A DNA stretch of 64,000 nucleotides from Gilliamella sp. ESL0441 (GTDB lineage Bacteria; Pseudomonadota; Gammaproteobacteria; Enterobacterales; Orbaceae), in contig NZ_CP048264.1 of assembly GCF_019469185.1 (NCBI RefSeq), forward strand, positions 2,690,042 to 2,754,041. The letters run 5' to 3'. A program made the translations under genes and the position numbers. This document shows positions 9,713 to 17,927 of this stretch, piece by piece. The notes beneath the pieces were generated by a model. The model saw nothing but the letters and a program-made list of their open reading frames with translations. It had not been told where the DNA came from and did no database searches. Within the stretch, counting starts at the first letter, position 1, and the number at the start of each line of letters is the position of its first letter.

Positions 9713-9963
9713 GGTGTTGGGTACCCCGTAATAATTCTATAACCAGTAGGCATTGAAGGATCTCTAGCTATAATAATTCTAGCATTTGATACCTGAGTTG
9801 CACTAGTTTGACCTTTTGAAACACTAATACCTATTGTCGATGATGATTTATAGTTGATCTCTAAATAGCATTTTTGGCTTCCTGATAAATAGTCATTTAT
9901 CTTAGATTGATTTGCATCAATCGCTTTGCTTGTAATAGCTTCAGCTGTCACTCTGTCTGTAAA
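9709..9963 (-). pseudogene. RNase A-like CdiA-CT toxin, 5'-truncated
   Basis: The open frame contains FTDRVTAEAITSKAIDANQS, then SQKCYLEINYKSSSTIGISV, and ends RIITGYPTP. This is the C-terminal half of the bacterial RNase A-like CDI toxin domain, which cleaves RNA in target cells. The N-terminal half of the domain is missing, including the conserved His-containing start (HVGKT-like). Homology ends at about 9963, exactly where the sequence turns into the tail normally found downstream of symE (GTAGATCGCATAATC). The fragment has lost secretion, delivery and probably catalysis. Its immunity partner at 9409-9712 is also broken. Confidence 0.75.
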
Positions 9964-10053
9964 GTAGATCGCATAATCAATAGATGATTAACCCAGTTCT
10001 ATGACAGAAATCTCAGATATAAAAATCTCTGTTTTTACGCTCTTTTTTGTTAA

Positions 10054-10431
10054 CTATAAAGATAATAATTTTTGGATCAACTTTTCATCTTTTTTTTGAA
10101 AAACGACTTCAAGATCATGTTGATCATTTTGTTTCCAATCTAAAACAGAACTGTTTAAAATCTCTAAGTAGATCTGCAAATCACGCTCATCTATTTTGGG
10201 TATATTATCATGAGCTATAACTATTTTTGATTCAGATAGCCAATTAAAATCAGTTAAACAATCTTCTAATGCATTCCAATTAAAACCAAAATAACCAGGG
10301 AACCATAATAAATAGTAGATAGACTTCAATAATTCATCTGTCGATGCAATTGTAGGATCTATCCTTGCAAAAAAAACTTCTGCAGTATTATAAGATGCAG
10401 AACCTTCAATAAACTTAAAATTTAACCCCAT
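10054..10431 (-). CDS. barstar-family immunity protein
   Basis: The 125-residue protein carries the barstar signature (YYLLWFPGYFGFNWNALEDC, residues about 43-62), and its acidic helix-rich composition fits the family. Barstars inhibit barnase-type RNases by covering the active site; within CDI or Rhs arrays they act as immunity to barnase-like toxin C-termini. No barnase-like toxin is visible upstream: 10432-10582 has no coding signal and the next gene is a different immunity gene. It is thus an orphan immunity gene. It starts at the ATG 10429-10431. Confidence 0.85.
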   Translation of the reverse strand: MGLNFKFIEGSASYNTAEVFFARIDPTIASTDELLKSIYYLLWFPGYFGFNWNALEDCLTDFNWLSESKIVIAHDNIPKIDERDLQIYLEILNSSVLDWKQNDQHDLEVVFQKKDEKLIQKLLSL

Positions 10432-10582
10432 TTTTATTCCTATTTAATTCTAATGAACGTTTTATAATGATCATTTGTATAATATATTTCCTTTTTTTTC
10501 TCTTATTATTCTGTCTAAAGATAATTTCTTTAGTTCATAAAGATAGCTTACTAAGCTGAAGTGATTTGAGTAAAGATTCACA

Positions 10583-11137
10583 CTATGATAGAAATTGTAA
10601 TGATGAACTATATCTTTTCACCTCATTAACAATAATAGCCAATTCCTTTTTAGAAATAATTATCTGTTTAATATCTGGTTTTTCTATATATTGCCAATAT
10701 CGATCACCTTTATTGTCCTCTTTAAGTTCATTATATTTAGCACCAAGAATTTTTATCATATCGTCATTTGAAACTGCAAAGACAATGAAACCTGAATCAT
10801 TAATATTTTCTGTTGAAGCTTGATAACAATAGTTTTGATTAAAATTACTAGCTTCTTCAAAACCTATAGCTTCTGGTGAAATCATTCCTAACATTACTCT
10901 AAAAGCATCAGAAATATTCATATTAAATAATTTTTTATTTTCAGGATAAGAAATTAGAGCGTTAGATCTATCAATTAAAGAAGATATATCGACCCAAAGA
11001 GTTGATGTTTTTAATTTATCTGGAAAAAAGTAGCCATCAATACAAAAATGAAAAAGACCGTTTTTAAAACTGTCATTACTCCATTCTGGAATATTCTCTA
11101 TAATAATTGCAAAACGATACGGGTCACCAAAAATCAT
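10583..11137 (-). CDS. Imm42-like immunity protein
   Basis: The 184-residue protein begins MIFGDPYRFAIIIENIPEWS and continues FKNGLFHFCIDGYFFPDKLK. The MIFGDPYRFAI start is, as I recall, the hallmark of immunity family Imm42. It should neutralise a CDI or Rhs toxin in the cytoplasm. The start codon lies 1 bp from the stop of the toxin remnant 11139-11335, so the two were a translationally coupled pair. The immunity frame is intact while the toxin has frameshifts. The family name is from memory of the motif. Confidence 0.7.
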   Translation of the reverse strand: MIFGDPYRFAIIIENIPEWSNDSFKNGLFHFCIDGYFFPDKLKTSTLWVDISSLIDRSNALISYPENKKLFNMNISDAFRVMLGMISPEAIGFEEASNFNQNYCYQASTENINDSGFIVFAVSNDDMIKILGAKYNELKEDNKGDRYWQYIEKPDIKQIIISKKELAIIVNEVKRYSSSLQFLS

Positions 11138-11138
11138 T

Positions 11139-11335
11139 CTATTTTCCCTTTACTCCTAATTGTTTCTTGATACCATTTGGAATATCATTTTTATTTAGTG
11201 GATTTTTTTATCTCCAGTGATACCAGACCAGTTATATACACCATTATTACTTGGTGAATATCTCCTTCTGAGTCTATCCCATAACGATAACCGAACAATT
11301 CTTCACCATCACCACTAAAAAAGGCAAACTGATTA
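11139..11335 (-). pseudogene. toxin C-terminal remnant paired with the Imm42-like gene
   Basis: The minus strand reads NNQFAFFSGDGEELFGYRYG then IDSEGDIH. After a shift it reads YSPSNNGVYNWSGITGD, and after another shift in an A7 run NPLNKNDIPNGIKKQLGVKG and a stop at 11139. The pieces together form one plausible toxin tail of about 65 residues, frameshifted at least twice. The 5' end is cut at about 11335, where the sequence becomes the 3' tail of a symE-like fragment (stop TAG at 11350-11352). The toxin family is not recognised, and no activity is expected. Confidence 0.6.
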
Positions 11336-11410
11336 TTGAACTTGCGAAATAGATCGCATAATCGGTAAATAGTTAATCCAGTTCTGCGATAGAGATGACC
11401 GGTATAAAAA

Positions 11411-11432
11411 ATCCCAGTTTTTACACTGGGAT
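11411..11432 (-). terminator. hairpin terminator after the immunity gene 11449-11769
   Basis: ATCCCAGT (11411-11418) and ACTGGGAT (11425-11432) form a perfect 8-bp stem. On the minus strand it is followed by TTTTTTA, a Rho-independent terminator 17 bp past the immunity stop codon. A closely related hairpin is present at 12599-12621. Confidence 0.75.
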
Positions 11433-11448
11433 CTTAATTCAGTAAATA

Positions 11449-11769
11449 CTAAAAATCAGACCATTCCGAGTATTCTATATCTTCAGGTGTTAATTCGGTG
11501 AAACCATCTTGTTTTAAGATTTCATTAAAGTAATTTATTGTATCCTCTAATGTTTCTTCAATAGTACCTCCCCAACCAATAGCACCTTCCGGACTACCAT
11601 CAAATTTCCTTTTTATTCGCAAATCCGTTGATCCCGTAAATCCCCCTGATTGATCTTCATAGATTTTAATTTTCATTTTTGCATATGGTAAAATAGGCAT
11701 CCAAATAACAAATTCTGCAACACTTTTCTCAATTTTTACCACATTATCAATAGCTAAATCATGCCACAT
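11449..11769 (-). CDS. putative immunity protein, paralogue 1 of a duplicated pair
   Basis: The 106-residue acidic protein shares with the gene at 12638-12979 the blocks VAEFVIWMPILPYAKMKIKI (VAEFIIWMPILPYAKMKIKI there), DLRIKRKFDG/DLAIKRKFDG and ELTPEDIEYSEWSDF at the C-terminus. It follows a broken toxin remnant whose C-terminus is likewise paralogous to the toxin of 12966-14843. It is therefore half of a duplicated toxin-immunity pair. The differences cluster in the middle, as expected if the two copies have diverged toward different toxin variants. The Pfam family is not recognised. Confidence 0.65.
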   Translation of the reverse strand: MWHDLAIDNVVKIEKSVAEFVIWMPILPYAKMKIKIYEDQSGGFTGSTDLRIKRKFDGSPEGAIGWGGTIEETLEDTINYFNEILKQDGFTELTPEDIEYSEWSDF

Positions 11770-12126
11770 GTTTCATGTTCCTTTGCTGTTTACCAAATGA
11801 GATAATTTTATCACCTAATTTATCTAAATATTTTCCATTTTTATAATATCTAATCACACCAGGAGTAGGATTGTTAAGTTTTACTGTTCTAGCTCCTCTT
11901 AGATTTTTAGCAAATTCTGTTGCTTTACGAAGATTTTGCTTAATATTCTCAGCACCAACTTCTTTGCCATGTTTATTAAAATGATAGTCTAATGACCCTT
12001 CGGGTGAATCAAAACTACCTTTGTCCTAAGATTTATCTTTATCATCGTCATCATCAGACGATAAACTTGTTCCTCCACTAACAGTATCCGAGCCACTTTG
12101 AGTATCAGCTGACACCTGACTATCTC
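11759..12126 (-). pseudogene. toxin remnant paralogous to the 12966-14843 C-terminus
   Basis: The frame reads VSADTQSGSDTVSGGTSLSS, a poly-Asp stretch, then KGSFDSPEGSLDYHFNKHGK and RYYKNGKYLDKLGDKIISFG. It closely follows the last 110 or so residues of the orphan module at 12966-14843. A TAG at 12026-12028 replaces the Trp codon of SWDKGSF, and a stop codon at the 5' end cuts it off from any pretoxin region. The normal stop after FGKQ is changed, so the frame runs 20 bp further and overlaps the immunity start. It is an inactivated second copy of the same toxin type. Confidence 0.75.
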
Positions 12127-12376
12127 AAGTTACTATTTGATTTACTCGCTAAATTATGAAATTCAACATAAATTTAATAAGTTTTTAGTACTTCATTTCC
12201 GAAGTTACTATCTCCCATCGGATCAATTAATGCAAAAACCGTTAGACTGATTAAAAAAGATTCGGGTTGAGCAATATTTAATCGCCTTCCAACTAGTACA
12301 TCTACTCTTGTAATTGTTACTGGTTACCCCTGTGTTTCTGGTTGAAGAACTCGCCAACCAATCATAGCTGCTTGAG

Positions 12377-12583
12377 CCAAAAAGCAGTAAAACCCAAAAC
12401 AGAGCCACTAAAGATGAACCACGCCATTACACCGTTGGCTATTGCCCTAACCTTGGTAAAGGCATTCCTGCTCCACAGCACACCATTAAAGGCAACTAGC
12501 TGAATGAACTCGGATTCACCACAATACTACTCGTCACCATTTCAGCTAAAAAAGATAAGTTTATTGTTAAACTTTCTAAGTAG
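12377..12583 (+). pseudogene. SymE-like gene, copy C (in-frame stop, no start)
   Basis: The plus-strand frame ending at TAG 12581-12583 reads RATKDEPRHYTVGYCPNLGK, TIKGN-stop-LNELGFTTILLV and KDKFIVKLSK. HYTVGY and TIKG.WL..GF are SymE-family landmarks. A TAG stands where other copies have the Trp codon, and there is no start codon in frame upstream. The sequence is more divergent than the other copies. The 250 bp to its left (12127-12376) contain nothing I can identify. Confidence 0.7.
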
Positions 12584-12598
12584 ATCGCAGATATAAAA

Positions 12599-12621
12599 AT
12601 CCCAGTTTTTTATGCTGGGAT
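12599..12621 (-). terminator. hairpin terminator after the immunity gene 12638-12979
   Basis: ATCCCAG (12599-12605) and CTGGGAT (12615-12621) form a 7-bp stem. On the minus strand it is followed by TTTTTATAT, 17 bp after the immunity stop. It is the sister of the hairpin at 11411-11432. Confidence 0.7.
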
Positions 12622-12637
12622 CTTAATTCTGTAAATA

Positions 12638-12979
12638 CTAAAAATCAGACCATTCCGAGTATTCTATATCTTCAGGGGTTAACTCCTCAAAACCATCTTC
12701 TTTTATCTTTTCATTAAAGTTTTTAATTGTATTTTCTAAAGCTGCTTCAATAGTTTCACCATCACCTAAAGCATTTTCAGGACAACCATCAAATTTTCTC
12801 TTTATAGCTAGATCTGATATTCCTGTGTAACCGCCTTCTGCATGTTCTCTAATTTTTATTTTCATTTTTGCATAAGGTAAAATAGGCATCCAAATAATAA
12901 ATTCAGCAACAACTTTTTCAAGTTCTACGCCATCTAATTTCAAATTACGCCACATATATGTTTTCCTATTGTTTACCAA
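12638..12979 (-). CDS. putative immunity protein, paralogue 2
   Basis: This 113-residue protein pairs with the orphan CdiA-CT encoded immediately upstream; the toxin stop at 12966 lies inside its first codons, a 14-bp overlap. It shares VAEFIIWMPILPYAKMKIKI and the C-terminal ELTPEDIEYSEWSDF with the gene at 11449-11769. Two starts are possible: the first Met, or Met9 (MWRNLKLDGVELEK), which matches the start of the paralogue (MWHDLAIDNVVKIEK) and lies after the toxin stop, so Met9 at 12955 is my preferred start. It is acidic, cytoplasmic, with no membrane segment. Its job is presumably to block the RNase-like toxin next to it. Confidence 0.7.
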   Translation of the reverse strand: MVNNRKTYMWRNLKLDGVELEKVVAEFIIWMPILPYAKMKIKIREHAEGGYTGISDLAIKRKFDGCPENALGDGETIEAALENTIKNFNEKIKEDGFEELTPEDIEYSEWSDF

Positions 12980-14843
12980 ATGAGATTATTTTTTTACCTA
13001 CCATATCAATATATTTACCATTTTTGTAATATCTAACAACATTTTCTGTTGAACCTTTTATATTTACTTTTTTTGCTCCTTTCAAATTATCAGCAAAAAC
13101 CCTAGCCTTTTCAAGATACTGTTGAGGTGTTGTTGCTCCAACTTCTTTGCCATGTTTATTAAAATGATAGTCTAATGACCCTTCGGGTGAATCAAAACTA
13201 CCCTTATCCCACGATTTATCTATTTTATTTTGAAACTCAGAATCATTTTTTGATGTTTGAGAATTATCATGTGTTTTAGACTTCTTATTATTATCGTCAT
13301 CATCAGGTGGTAAACTTGCTCCTCCACTAACAGTACCCGAACCAGTTTGAGTACTTGCTGATGCTTGACTCTTATCCTTATCATCATTAGAAGTTTCATT
13401 TAATGATATTACATTCTGTGTTTGATTATATAAATCAATTACAGCTTGTGAAAAGCTTGCATTATACTCATCATCAGTCATTTCAGGACGGTAAACCACA
13501 AGCCCTGACAAAGTATCAGATGGTAATGAATTAAGATATTGCTTAACCTCCTCCTCTGTCAAATCTAAACTAGATATTAATGCTGTTTCTGCAACCAATT
13601 GCGGAGTAGTCACTGCATTCGGAAGCATTCCACTCCCAAGTTCACTTGGTCTAAGCAACATTTCAATTAACCCTAAAGGTCCTGGCGCTTTTGGAACAGC
13701 CGAAGCATTATTCTCAACCGCATTCTTACCTGCTGCTATACCCGTGCTGACATCACCAACATCACCGCCTACACTGGCTACAGCCAGTCCGGTGGCAAGT
13801 TGGGCTAGGGCACTGATATTTTGTTTTTCAGCTTCGGTTAAGTCCTTAACGTCTTTTCCATAGAGCTGCTTGCGTATGATATCCGCAGCAAGTTCACCGG
13901 TTACGGCACCAGCACCGCCGGCTAGTCCTGAGTTGCCTTGTAGTTCAGCTACCACTGCGCCCAAAATCGCATGGGCAATAAGATTACCGGCGACATCATC
14001 GGTCTTCCAGTTTCCGTTTTCTTCCTTATGACCGGTATGCTTTTTGATTTGCTCGGCGACCCAAGGTGCACTGGCACCGGCTAGTCCGCCTGTGATGTTG
14101 CCGGTGATAATGCCGGTCACTATCGATATCGCACTGTCTATCCCTTTGCTAACATCACTCCCCATTCCGCCCAGATTTTTATTATTTTCTCTATTCGTTT
14201 TTAACTGCTCATCAACCGCAACGTAATAGAAGTAGTCTTTATTCTGATTATAATAATCCTCAACAGTTTTATATTTGGCTTTTTCTTCATCACTCAGCTT
14301 ATTATAGGCCTTTTCCGCTTCCAGCTTTGATAACGCATCTTTATTTTTATCTACTTCATTTTGCGCCTGAATTCGGTCATACTTATTCATTACACTTTTT
14401 GCCTGCTGTGCAATGTCTTTGATAAGCTCGACTGTTTCTATTTTGTCTAACTCTTTTTGCTTATCAAATATCTGTTTCAGCGGATTATTCGCACTCTCCG
14501 TATCCCGACTTAATTCATTGATATCCTGTTTTTGCTGCTCTTTATTGCGGATGATTAACTCACCTTTTTCTACCGCCGATTTTGTCGTGCTTGAGTCACT
14601 ATCACTGTTTTGATAAGCCGTTGGGACACCCGGACCTCCGGTTCCCCCACTCACCGAAACATGCGTCACTTTAAAGTCTGCCTTGTTTTTTATATCACTG
14701 AAGCTGATGGTGCCGGTATCAAGTTTGTTCTTACTTTTATCTTCCGCTTCCGACGCTATCACCGCACCTTTTAAGTCAGTATTATTGCCCACATAAATAT
14801 CATAACCGCCTTTTCCGGCAAATATCCCCGACTGGTCTGTCAC
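12966..14843 (-). CDS. orphan CdiA-CT module: FHA tail, pretoxin-VENN, small toxin domain
   Basis: The 625-residue frame begins inside a region identical to CdiA (TDQSGIFAGKGGYDIYVGNN). It runs through the pretoxin block to VENN (13707-13718) and then diverges completely. The CT contains a Ser/Asp-rich linker and a final domain SPEGSLDYHFNKHGKEVGAT ... VVRYYKNGKYIDMVGKKIIS. The H..KHG and RYY.NG.Y blocks suggest a small RNase-type toxin, but the family is not certain. Homology to CdiA extends left of the first Met to 14982 and is then cut abruptly, so the module lacks signal peptide, TPS domain and start. It is a donor-type orphan that would need recombination into cdiA to be delivered. Confidence 0.75.
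   Translation of the reverse strand: MTDQSGIFAGKGGYDIYVGNNTDLKGAVIASEAEDKSKNKLDTGTISFSDIKNKADFKVTHVSVSGGTGGPGVPTAYQNSDSDSSTTKSAVEKGELIIRNKEQQKQDINELSRDTESANNPLKQIFDKQKELDKIETVELIKDIAQQAKSVMNKYDRIQAQNEVDKNKDALSKLEAEKAYNKLSDEEKAKYKTVEDYYNQNKDYFYYVAVDEQLKTNRENNKNLGGMGSDVSKGIDSAISIVTGIITGNITGGLAGASAPWVAEQIKKHTGHKEENGNWKTDDVAGNLIAHAILGAVVAELQGNSGLAGGAGAVTGELAADIIRKQLYGKDVKDLTEAEKQNISALAQLATGLAVASVGGDVGDVSTGIAAGKNAVENNASAVPKAPGPLGLIEMLLRPSELGSGMLPNAVTTPQLVAETALISSLDLTEEEVKQYLNSLPSDTLSGLVVYRPEMTDDEYNASFSQAVIDLYNQTQNVISLNETSNDDKDKSQASASTQTGSGTVSGGASLPPDDDDNNKKSKTHDNSQTSKNDSEFQNKIDKSWDKGSFDSPEGSLDYHFNKHGKEVGATTPQQYLEKARVFADNLKGAKKVNIKGSTENVVRYYKNGKYIDMVGKKIISFGKQ
13707..14621 (-). repeat. CdiA pretoxin repeat, copy 2
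   Basis: A segment of about 0.9 kb coding for TAYQNSDSD... through AVENN, nearly identical to 24572-25456 in cdiA. It is one of four long direct copies in the array. Confidence 0.85.
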
Positions 14844-15026
14844 ACTTGCCCATTTACTGTCTATATTCGTTGCTGATATCGAACCATTGGCACTAAATCC
14901 TGTGCCTCCCGTGCCACTGACCGAGGCACTGATTTTCTCGTAGTCGTAATCATCCGTATCTTGCAGTGACTGAATATTCAGTTTTAAAACTGAAAGCTTT
15001 TAAAGTTGTTTCAGGAGATTAAGGAG

Positions 15027-15188
15027 TTAACGAAAGAAGATTAAATTGTGATTAAAATATTTTTGGATATCTTTTTAACCAAGAAGTTGATTCAACTGCG
15101 GGCTAACTAAAGCACTGAAGTAAAACAATACGAACAAACAATAACCAGCTACTATTGCTATCCACAACTAACTTCAAAAAAGTTAACT
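15027..15188 (+). repeat. conserved flank upstream of symE copy D
   Basis: This stretch (GAAGATTAAATTGTGATTAA... through ...AGTTAACT) matches 22454-22606, upstream of symE copy F, with scattered changes. The shared flank shows that symE copies were duplicated with about 150 bp of leader rather than arising independently. No gene is visible in it. Confidence 0.65.
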
Positions 15189-15411
15189 ATGACTAAGACA
15201 TATTCTAAGCTACAATCAACCACAGACAAGACGCCTACACAGCAAACCACTGAGCGATTTTATACCGTGGGTTACGTACCACAACGCCCCCCCCTCCAGA
15301 CCGCAACTAACCATTAAAGGCTGGTGGCTGGAGCAGATAGGATTTTATGTCGGCTGCCCTGTTATCATTAAGATTGAACAGGGCAAGTTAATTGTCCAAC
15401 TTGCGAAGTAG
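15189..15411 (+). pseudogene. SymE-like gene, copy D (frameshift in a C-run)
   Basis: ATG 15189 opens MTKTYSKLQSTTDKTPTQQT, then ERFYTVGYVPQ. A deletion around the run CCCCCCCC at about 15289 shifts the frame, after which TIKGWWLEQIGFYVGCPVII and EQGKLIVQLAK-stop continue. SymE is an SOS-linked toxin with an AbrB-like fold in E. coli. The length of 223 bp against 228 bp in copy E confirms the 5-bp loss. It lies tail-to-tail with the immunity gene 15478-15948. Confidence 0.8.
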
Positions 15412-15436
15412 ATCGCAGAGTTGATAAATGATTAGA

Positions 15437-15466
15437 TGAATATTGCGACAGATGTCGCAATATTCA
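15437..15466. terminator. strong hairpin between symE copy D and immunity gene
   Basis: TGAATATTGCGACA (15437-15450) and its exact complement (15453-15466) form a 14-bp stem around GA. It is the strongest hairpin in the array and sits between two convergent genes, so a bidirectional terminator is likely, although T-tracts are short. Confidence 0.65.
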
Positions 15467-15477
15467 AAATGATCTAA

Positions 15478-15948
15478 TTAGATAGGTAATGTTGTCAATG
15501 TTACAGCTGAAAACCTGTCATTTTGATTAAATTCAAATCGCAATGAATAACTATCATCTATATAATATGCAATCCAGTTATTGATATAGCCTAATAACTT
15601 ATCAGGATAACCTCCCCCATCATTAACTGGGATACCTAATAAGCTAATTATTTTATTTTTATCATATGATGAATCTATGCCTAAAGGTAATTCACCACAA
15701 TATTCTGAATAATCATTATCGCTTATTAAATATAAGTGTATTTGTGTCAGCTTATTATTTCGAAAATTTATTAATATTCCTTTCTTCATAAACTCATAAT
15801 ATTTAGTACTATTGGGATCACTATATTCTATAGGCTCTTCTGAAATTTGAGCTTTTTCTCCAATTGATTCTTTTAAAATAGAAAATTCTTCTGAATTTTC
15901 AGACCTTCCTAAGGTGTTAATAAATTTTTGCCATTCTATCATTATCAA
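15478..15948 (-). CDS. putative immunity protein for the DHIPS-type toxin
   Basis: The 156-residue protein overlaps the toxin frame by 4 bp (15945-15948), the tightest form of toxin-immunity coupling. It contains LPLGIDSSYDKNKIISLLGI, GGGYPDKLLGYINNWIAYYI and ends with AVTLTTLPI. This layout (short helix region, GELP.G, LG.P, GGG..D.LLGYI, WI.Y) recurs in immunity proteins I associate with DHIPS/HNH-type CDI and Rhs toxins. It is cytoplasmic and acidic. The family name is uncertain; the function follows mainly from position. Confidence 0.7.
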   Translation of the reverse strand: MIMIEWQKFINTLGRSENSEEFSILKESIGEKAQISEEPIEYSDPNSTKYYEFMKKGILINFRNNKLTQIHLYLISDNDYSEYCGELPLGIDSSYDKNKIISLLGIPVNDGGGYPDKLLGYINNWIAYYIDDSYSLRFEFNQNDRFSAVTLTTLPI

Positions 15949-17414
15949 TAAATCCCCATTTCTTTATTACGTTCTAATATCTTATTTATTGCATCTTCGA
16001 CTTGTTTTGGGTCATAACCCTTTTCAATCATATTTTTACGTAATGCATCAGTGTCTCTACAAACAGCACCACAAAGATCTTTCGCATCTTTTTGAATTTG
16101 TTCTGGTGTATTTTTACCACCATAAGTAGGTCCTGCTTGATGTACATCTTTAGGAACCTCAACAGCAGTAGCATTTTGATATAATTCTCGTTCTTCTTTC
16201 TTAGTTAATTCGCGTCCTATTTCTTTTTCCTTTTTTGCTTTTAAAGCAGCAAAAGATGGAATATGGTCATGCTCCAACATATCACCAACTTTTTCTTTGG
16301 CTTTTAATTCTCTATAAGAACCGACGTCAAGTGCTTTAACCTGTTGTTGAGCATCGTGAATTAGTTCATTGGCTTTTTTAACATCACCTAACTTTAATGC
16401 AACTTTGGCTTCGTTTAAAAGTTTGGCTGCTAAATCTCCAACGCCTGGAAGCACTCCAGCAGTAGCAATCGCATAATCAATTGCATCTTCTGCCTCAGCA
16501 AAAGCCTTCATATCTCCCAGTATGGGGGTAAAATCAGCAATGATATTACCTAAAAAGGCTAATGCGTTAACAGCTTCTTTATAAGGTTCAACCATTTGCT
16601 GTTGGATAACAACTGTTTCTTGAAGAATCGCTAGTTCACGAGTATCATCGGGTAAATTATTACAAAAACTATCAGTATAACATTTATACTCAGCTATTTC
16701 TTTGGAAGCTTCAAAAAAATCCTTTAGGTCATTATTCTCAACCGCATTTTTACCTGCTGCTATACCCGTGCTGACATCACCAACATCACCGCCTACACTG
16801 GCTACAGCCAGTCCGGTGGCAAGTTGGGCTAAGGCACTGATGTTTTGTTTTTCAGCTTCGGTTAAGTCCTTAACGTCTTTTCCATAGAGCTGCTCGCGAA
16901 TGATTTTCGCAGCCAGTTCACCAGTTACGGCACCGGCACCGCCGGCAAGTCCTGAGTTGCCTTGTAGTTCAGCGACCACCGCACCCAAAATCGCATGGGC
17001 AATAAGATTACCGGCTACATCATCGGTCTGCCAGTTTCCATTCTCATCAGCATGACCGGTATGCTTTTTGATTTGCTCCGCGACCCAAGGTGCACTTGCG
17101 CCAGCCAGTCCGCCCGTGATGTTGCCGGTGATAATGCCGGTCACTATCGATATCGCACTGTCTATCCCTTTGCTAACATCACTCCCCATTCCGCCCAGGT
17201 TTTTATTATTTTCTCTATTCGTTTTTAACTGCTCATCAACCGCAACGTAATAGAAGTAGTCTTTATTCTGATTATAATAATCCTCAACAGTTTTATATTT
17301 GGCTTTTTCTGCATCACTCAGCTTATTATAGGCCTTTTCCGCTTCCAGCTTCGATAACGCATCCTTATTTTTATCTACGTCATTTTGCGCCTGAATTCGG
17401 TCATACTTATTCAT
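15945..17414 (-). CDS. orphan CdiA-CT module with DHIPS/HNH-like toxin
   Basis: The frame carries the CdiA pretoxin block up to VENN (16731-16742), a helical entry-type domain with KCYTDSFCNN, a hydrophobic stretch (FTPILGDMKAF...AIATAGVLPGVGDLA), and a C-terminal domain. The last contains MLEHDHIPSFAALKAKKEKE and VPKDVHQAGPTYGGKNTPEQ, a recurrent polymorphic toxin domain I take to be HNH-like (His-rich DHIP and DVH motifs). The open frame extends left beyond this Met to about 17693 (DSDSSTTKSAVEKGEL) with no start, so it is 5'-truncated relative to CdiA. It is paired with the immunity gene 15478-15948. Activity and nuclease assignment are inferences. Confidence 0.75.
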   Translation of the reverse strand: MNKYDRIQAQNDVDKNKDALSKLEAEKAYNKLSDAEKAKYKTVEDYYNQNKDYFYYVAVDEQLKTNRENNKNLGGMGSDVSKGIDSAISIVTGIITGNITGGLAGASAPWVAEQIKKHTGHADENGNWQTDDVAGNLIAHAILGAVVAELQGNSGLAGGAGAVTGELAAKIIREQLYGKDVKDLTEAEKQNISALAQLATGLAVASVGGDVGDVSTGIAAGKNAVENNDLKDFFEASKEIAEYKCYTDSFCNNLPDDTRELAILQETVVIQQQMVEPYKEAVNALAFLGNIIADFTPILGDMKAFAEAEDAIDYAIATAGVLPGVGDLAAKLLNEAKVALKLGDVKKANELIHDAQQQVKALDVGSYRELKAKEKVGDMLEHDHIPSFAALKAKKEKEIGRELTKKEERELYQNATAVEVPKDVHQAGPTYGGKNTPEQIQKDAKDLCGAVCRDTDALRKNMIEKGYDPKQVEDAINKILERNKEMGIY

Positions 17415-17628
17415 TACACTTTTTGCCTGCTGTGCTATGTCTTTGATAAGCTCGACCGTTTCTATTTTGTCTAACTCTTTTTGCTTATCAAATATCTGTT
17501 TCAGCGGATTATTCGCACTCTCCGTATCCCGACTTAATTCATTGATATCCTGTTTTTGCTGCTCTTTATTGCGGATGATTAACTCACCTTTTTCAACCGC
17601 CGATTTTGTCGTGCTTGAGTCACTATCT
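16731..17628 (-). repeat. CdiA pretoxin repeat, copy 3
   Basis: Codes for DSDSSTTKSA... through AVENN, nearly identical to 24572-25456. It differs from the other copies at its 5' end, where it breaks after DSDSST and continues into unrelated sequence. Confidence 0.85.
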
Positions 17629-17786
17629 TTTGTTTGGTTGATATCTGATAAAGGATAAATGAAAAGTTTTGAATTAACTTAAGGTTATGGGAAAGCTTTA
17701 GCAGATAAGTAAAACACTACAGTAAATAACATATAACAGCAAAGATTAACGATAAACTGCTAATCATAATAAATAGCGAGAAGCCT

Positions 17787-17804
17787 CCCGCAGGTTAATG
17801 CGGG
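17787..17804 (-). terminator. small hairpin at a module boundary (symE lost)
   Basis: CCCGC (17787-17791) and GCGGG (17800-17804) form a short stem, similar in sequence to those after symE copies A and E. The preceding 17640-17797 resembles 20385-20533, but here the symE gene itself is absent, so the boundary looks like a deletion scar. Confidence 0.4.
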
Positions 17805-17927
17805 GATTATTATAAAGTCATTTATATAAATATTAATCTGGCTGATAACTTTTATCTTGAACTACATAAGGTTCAGCTATTTCATTCCAAACTACCTGAG
17901 CCATTTTTTGTCATTCGATTAGTTGTT

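Noticed and set aside
11310..11352. A SymE C-terminal fragment reading GKLIIELAK-stop
   Set aside because: The tail matches symE 3' ends, but the bases to its left are better explained as the minus-strand toxin frame (NNQFAFFSGDGEE). I treat it as a junction, not a separate gene.
14044..14226. A 60-codon plus-strand frame repeated opposite three pretoxin copies (also 17068-17250 and 19770-19952)
   Set aside because: It is antisense to the conserved pretoxin codons and is repeated only because the cdiA segment is repeated; no ribosome site and a hydrophobic composition explained by the opposite frame.
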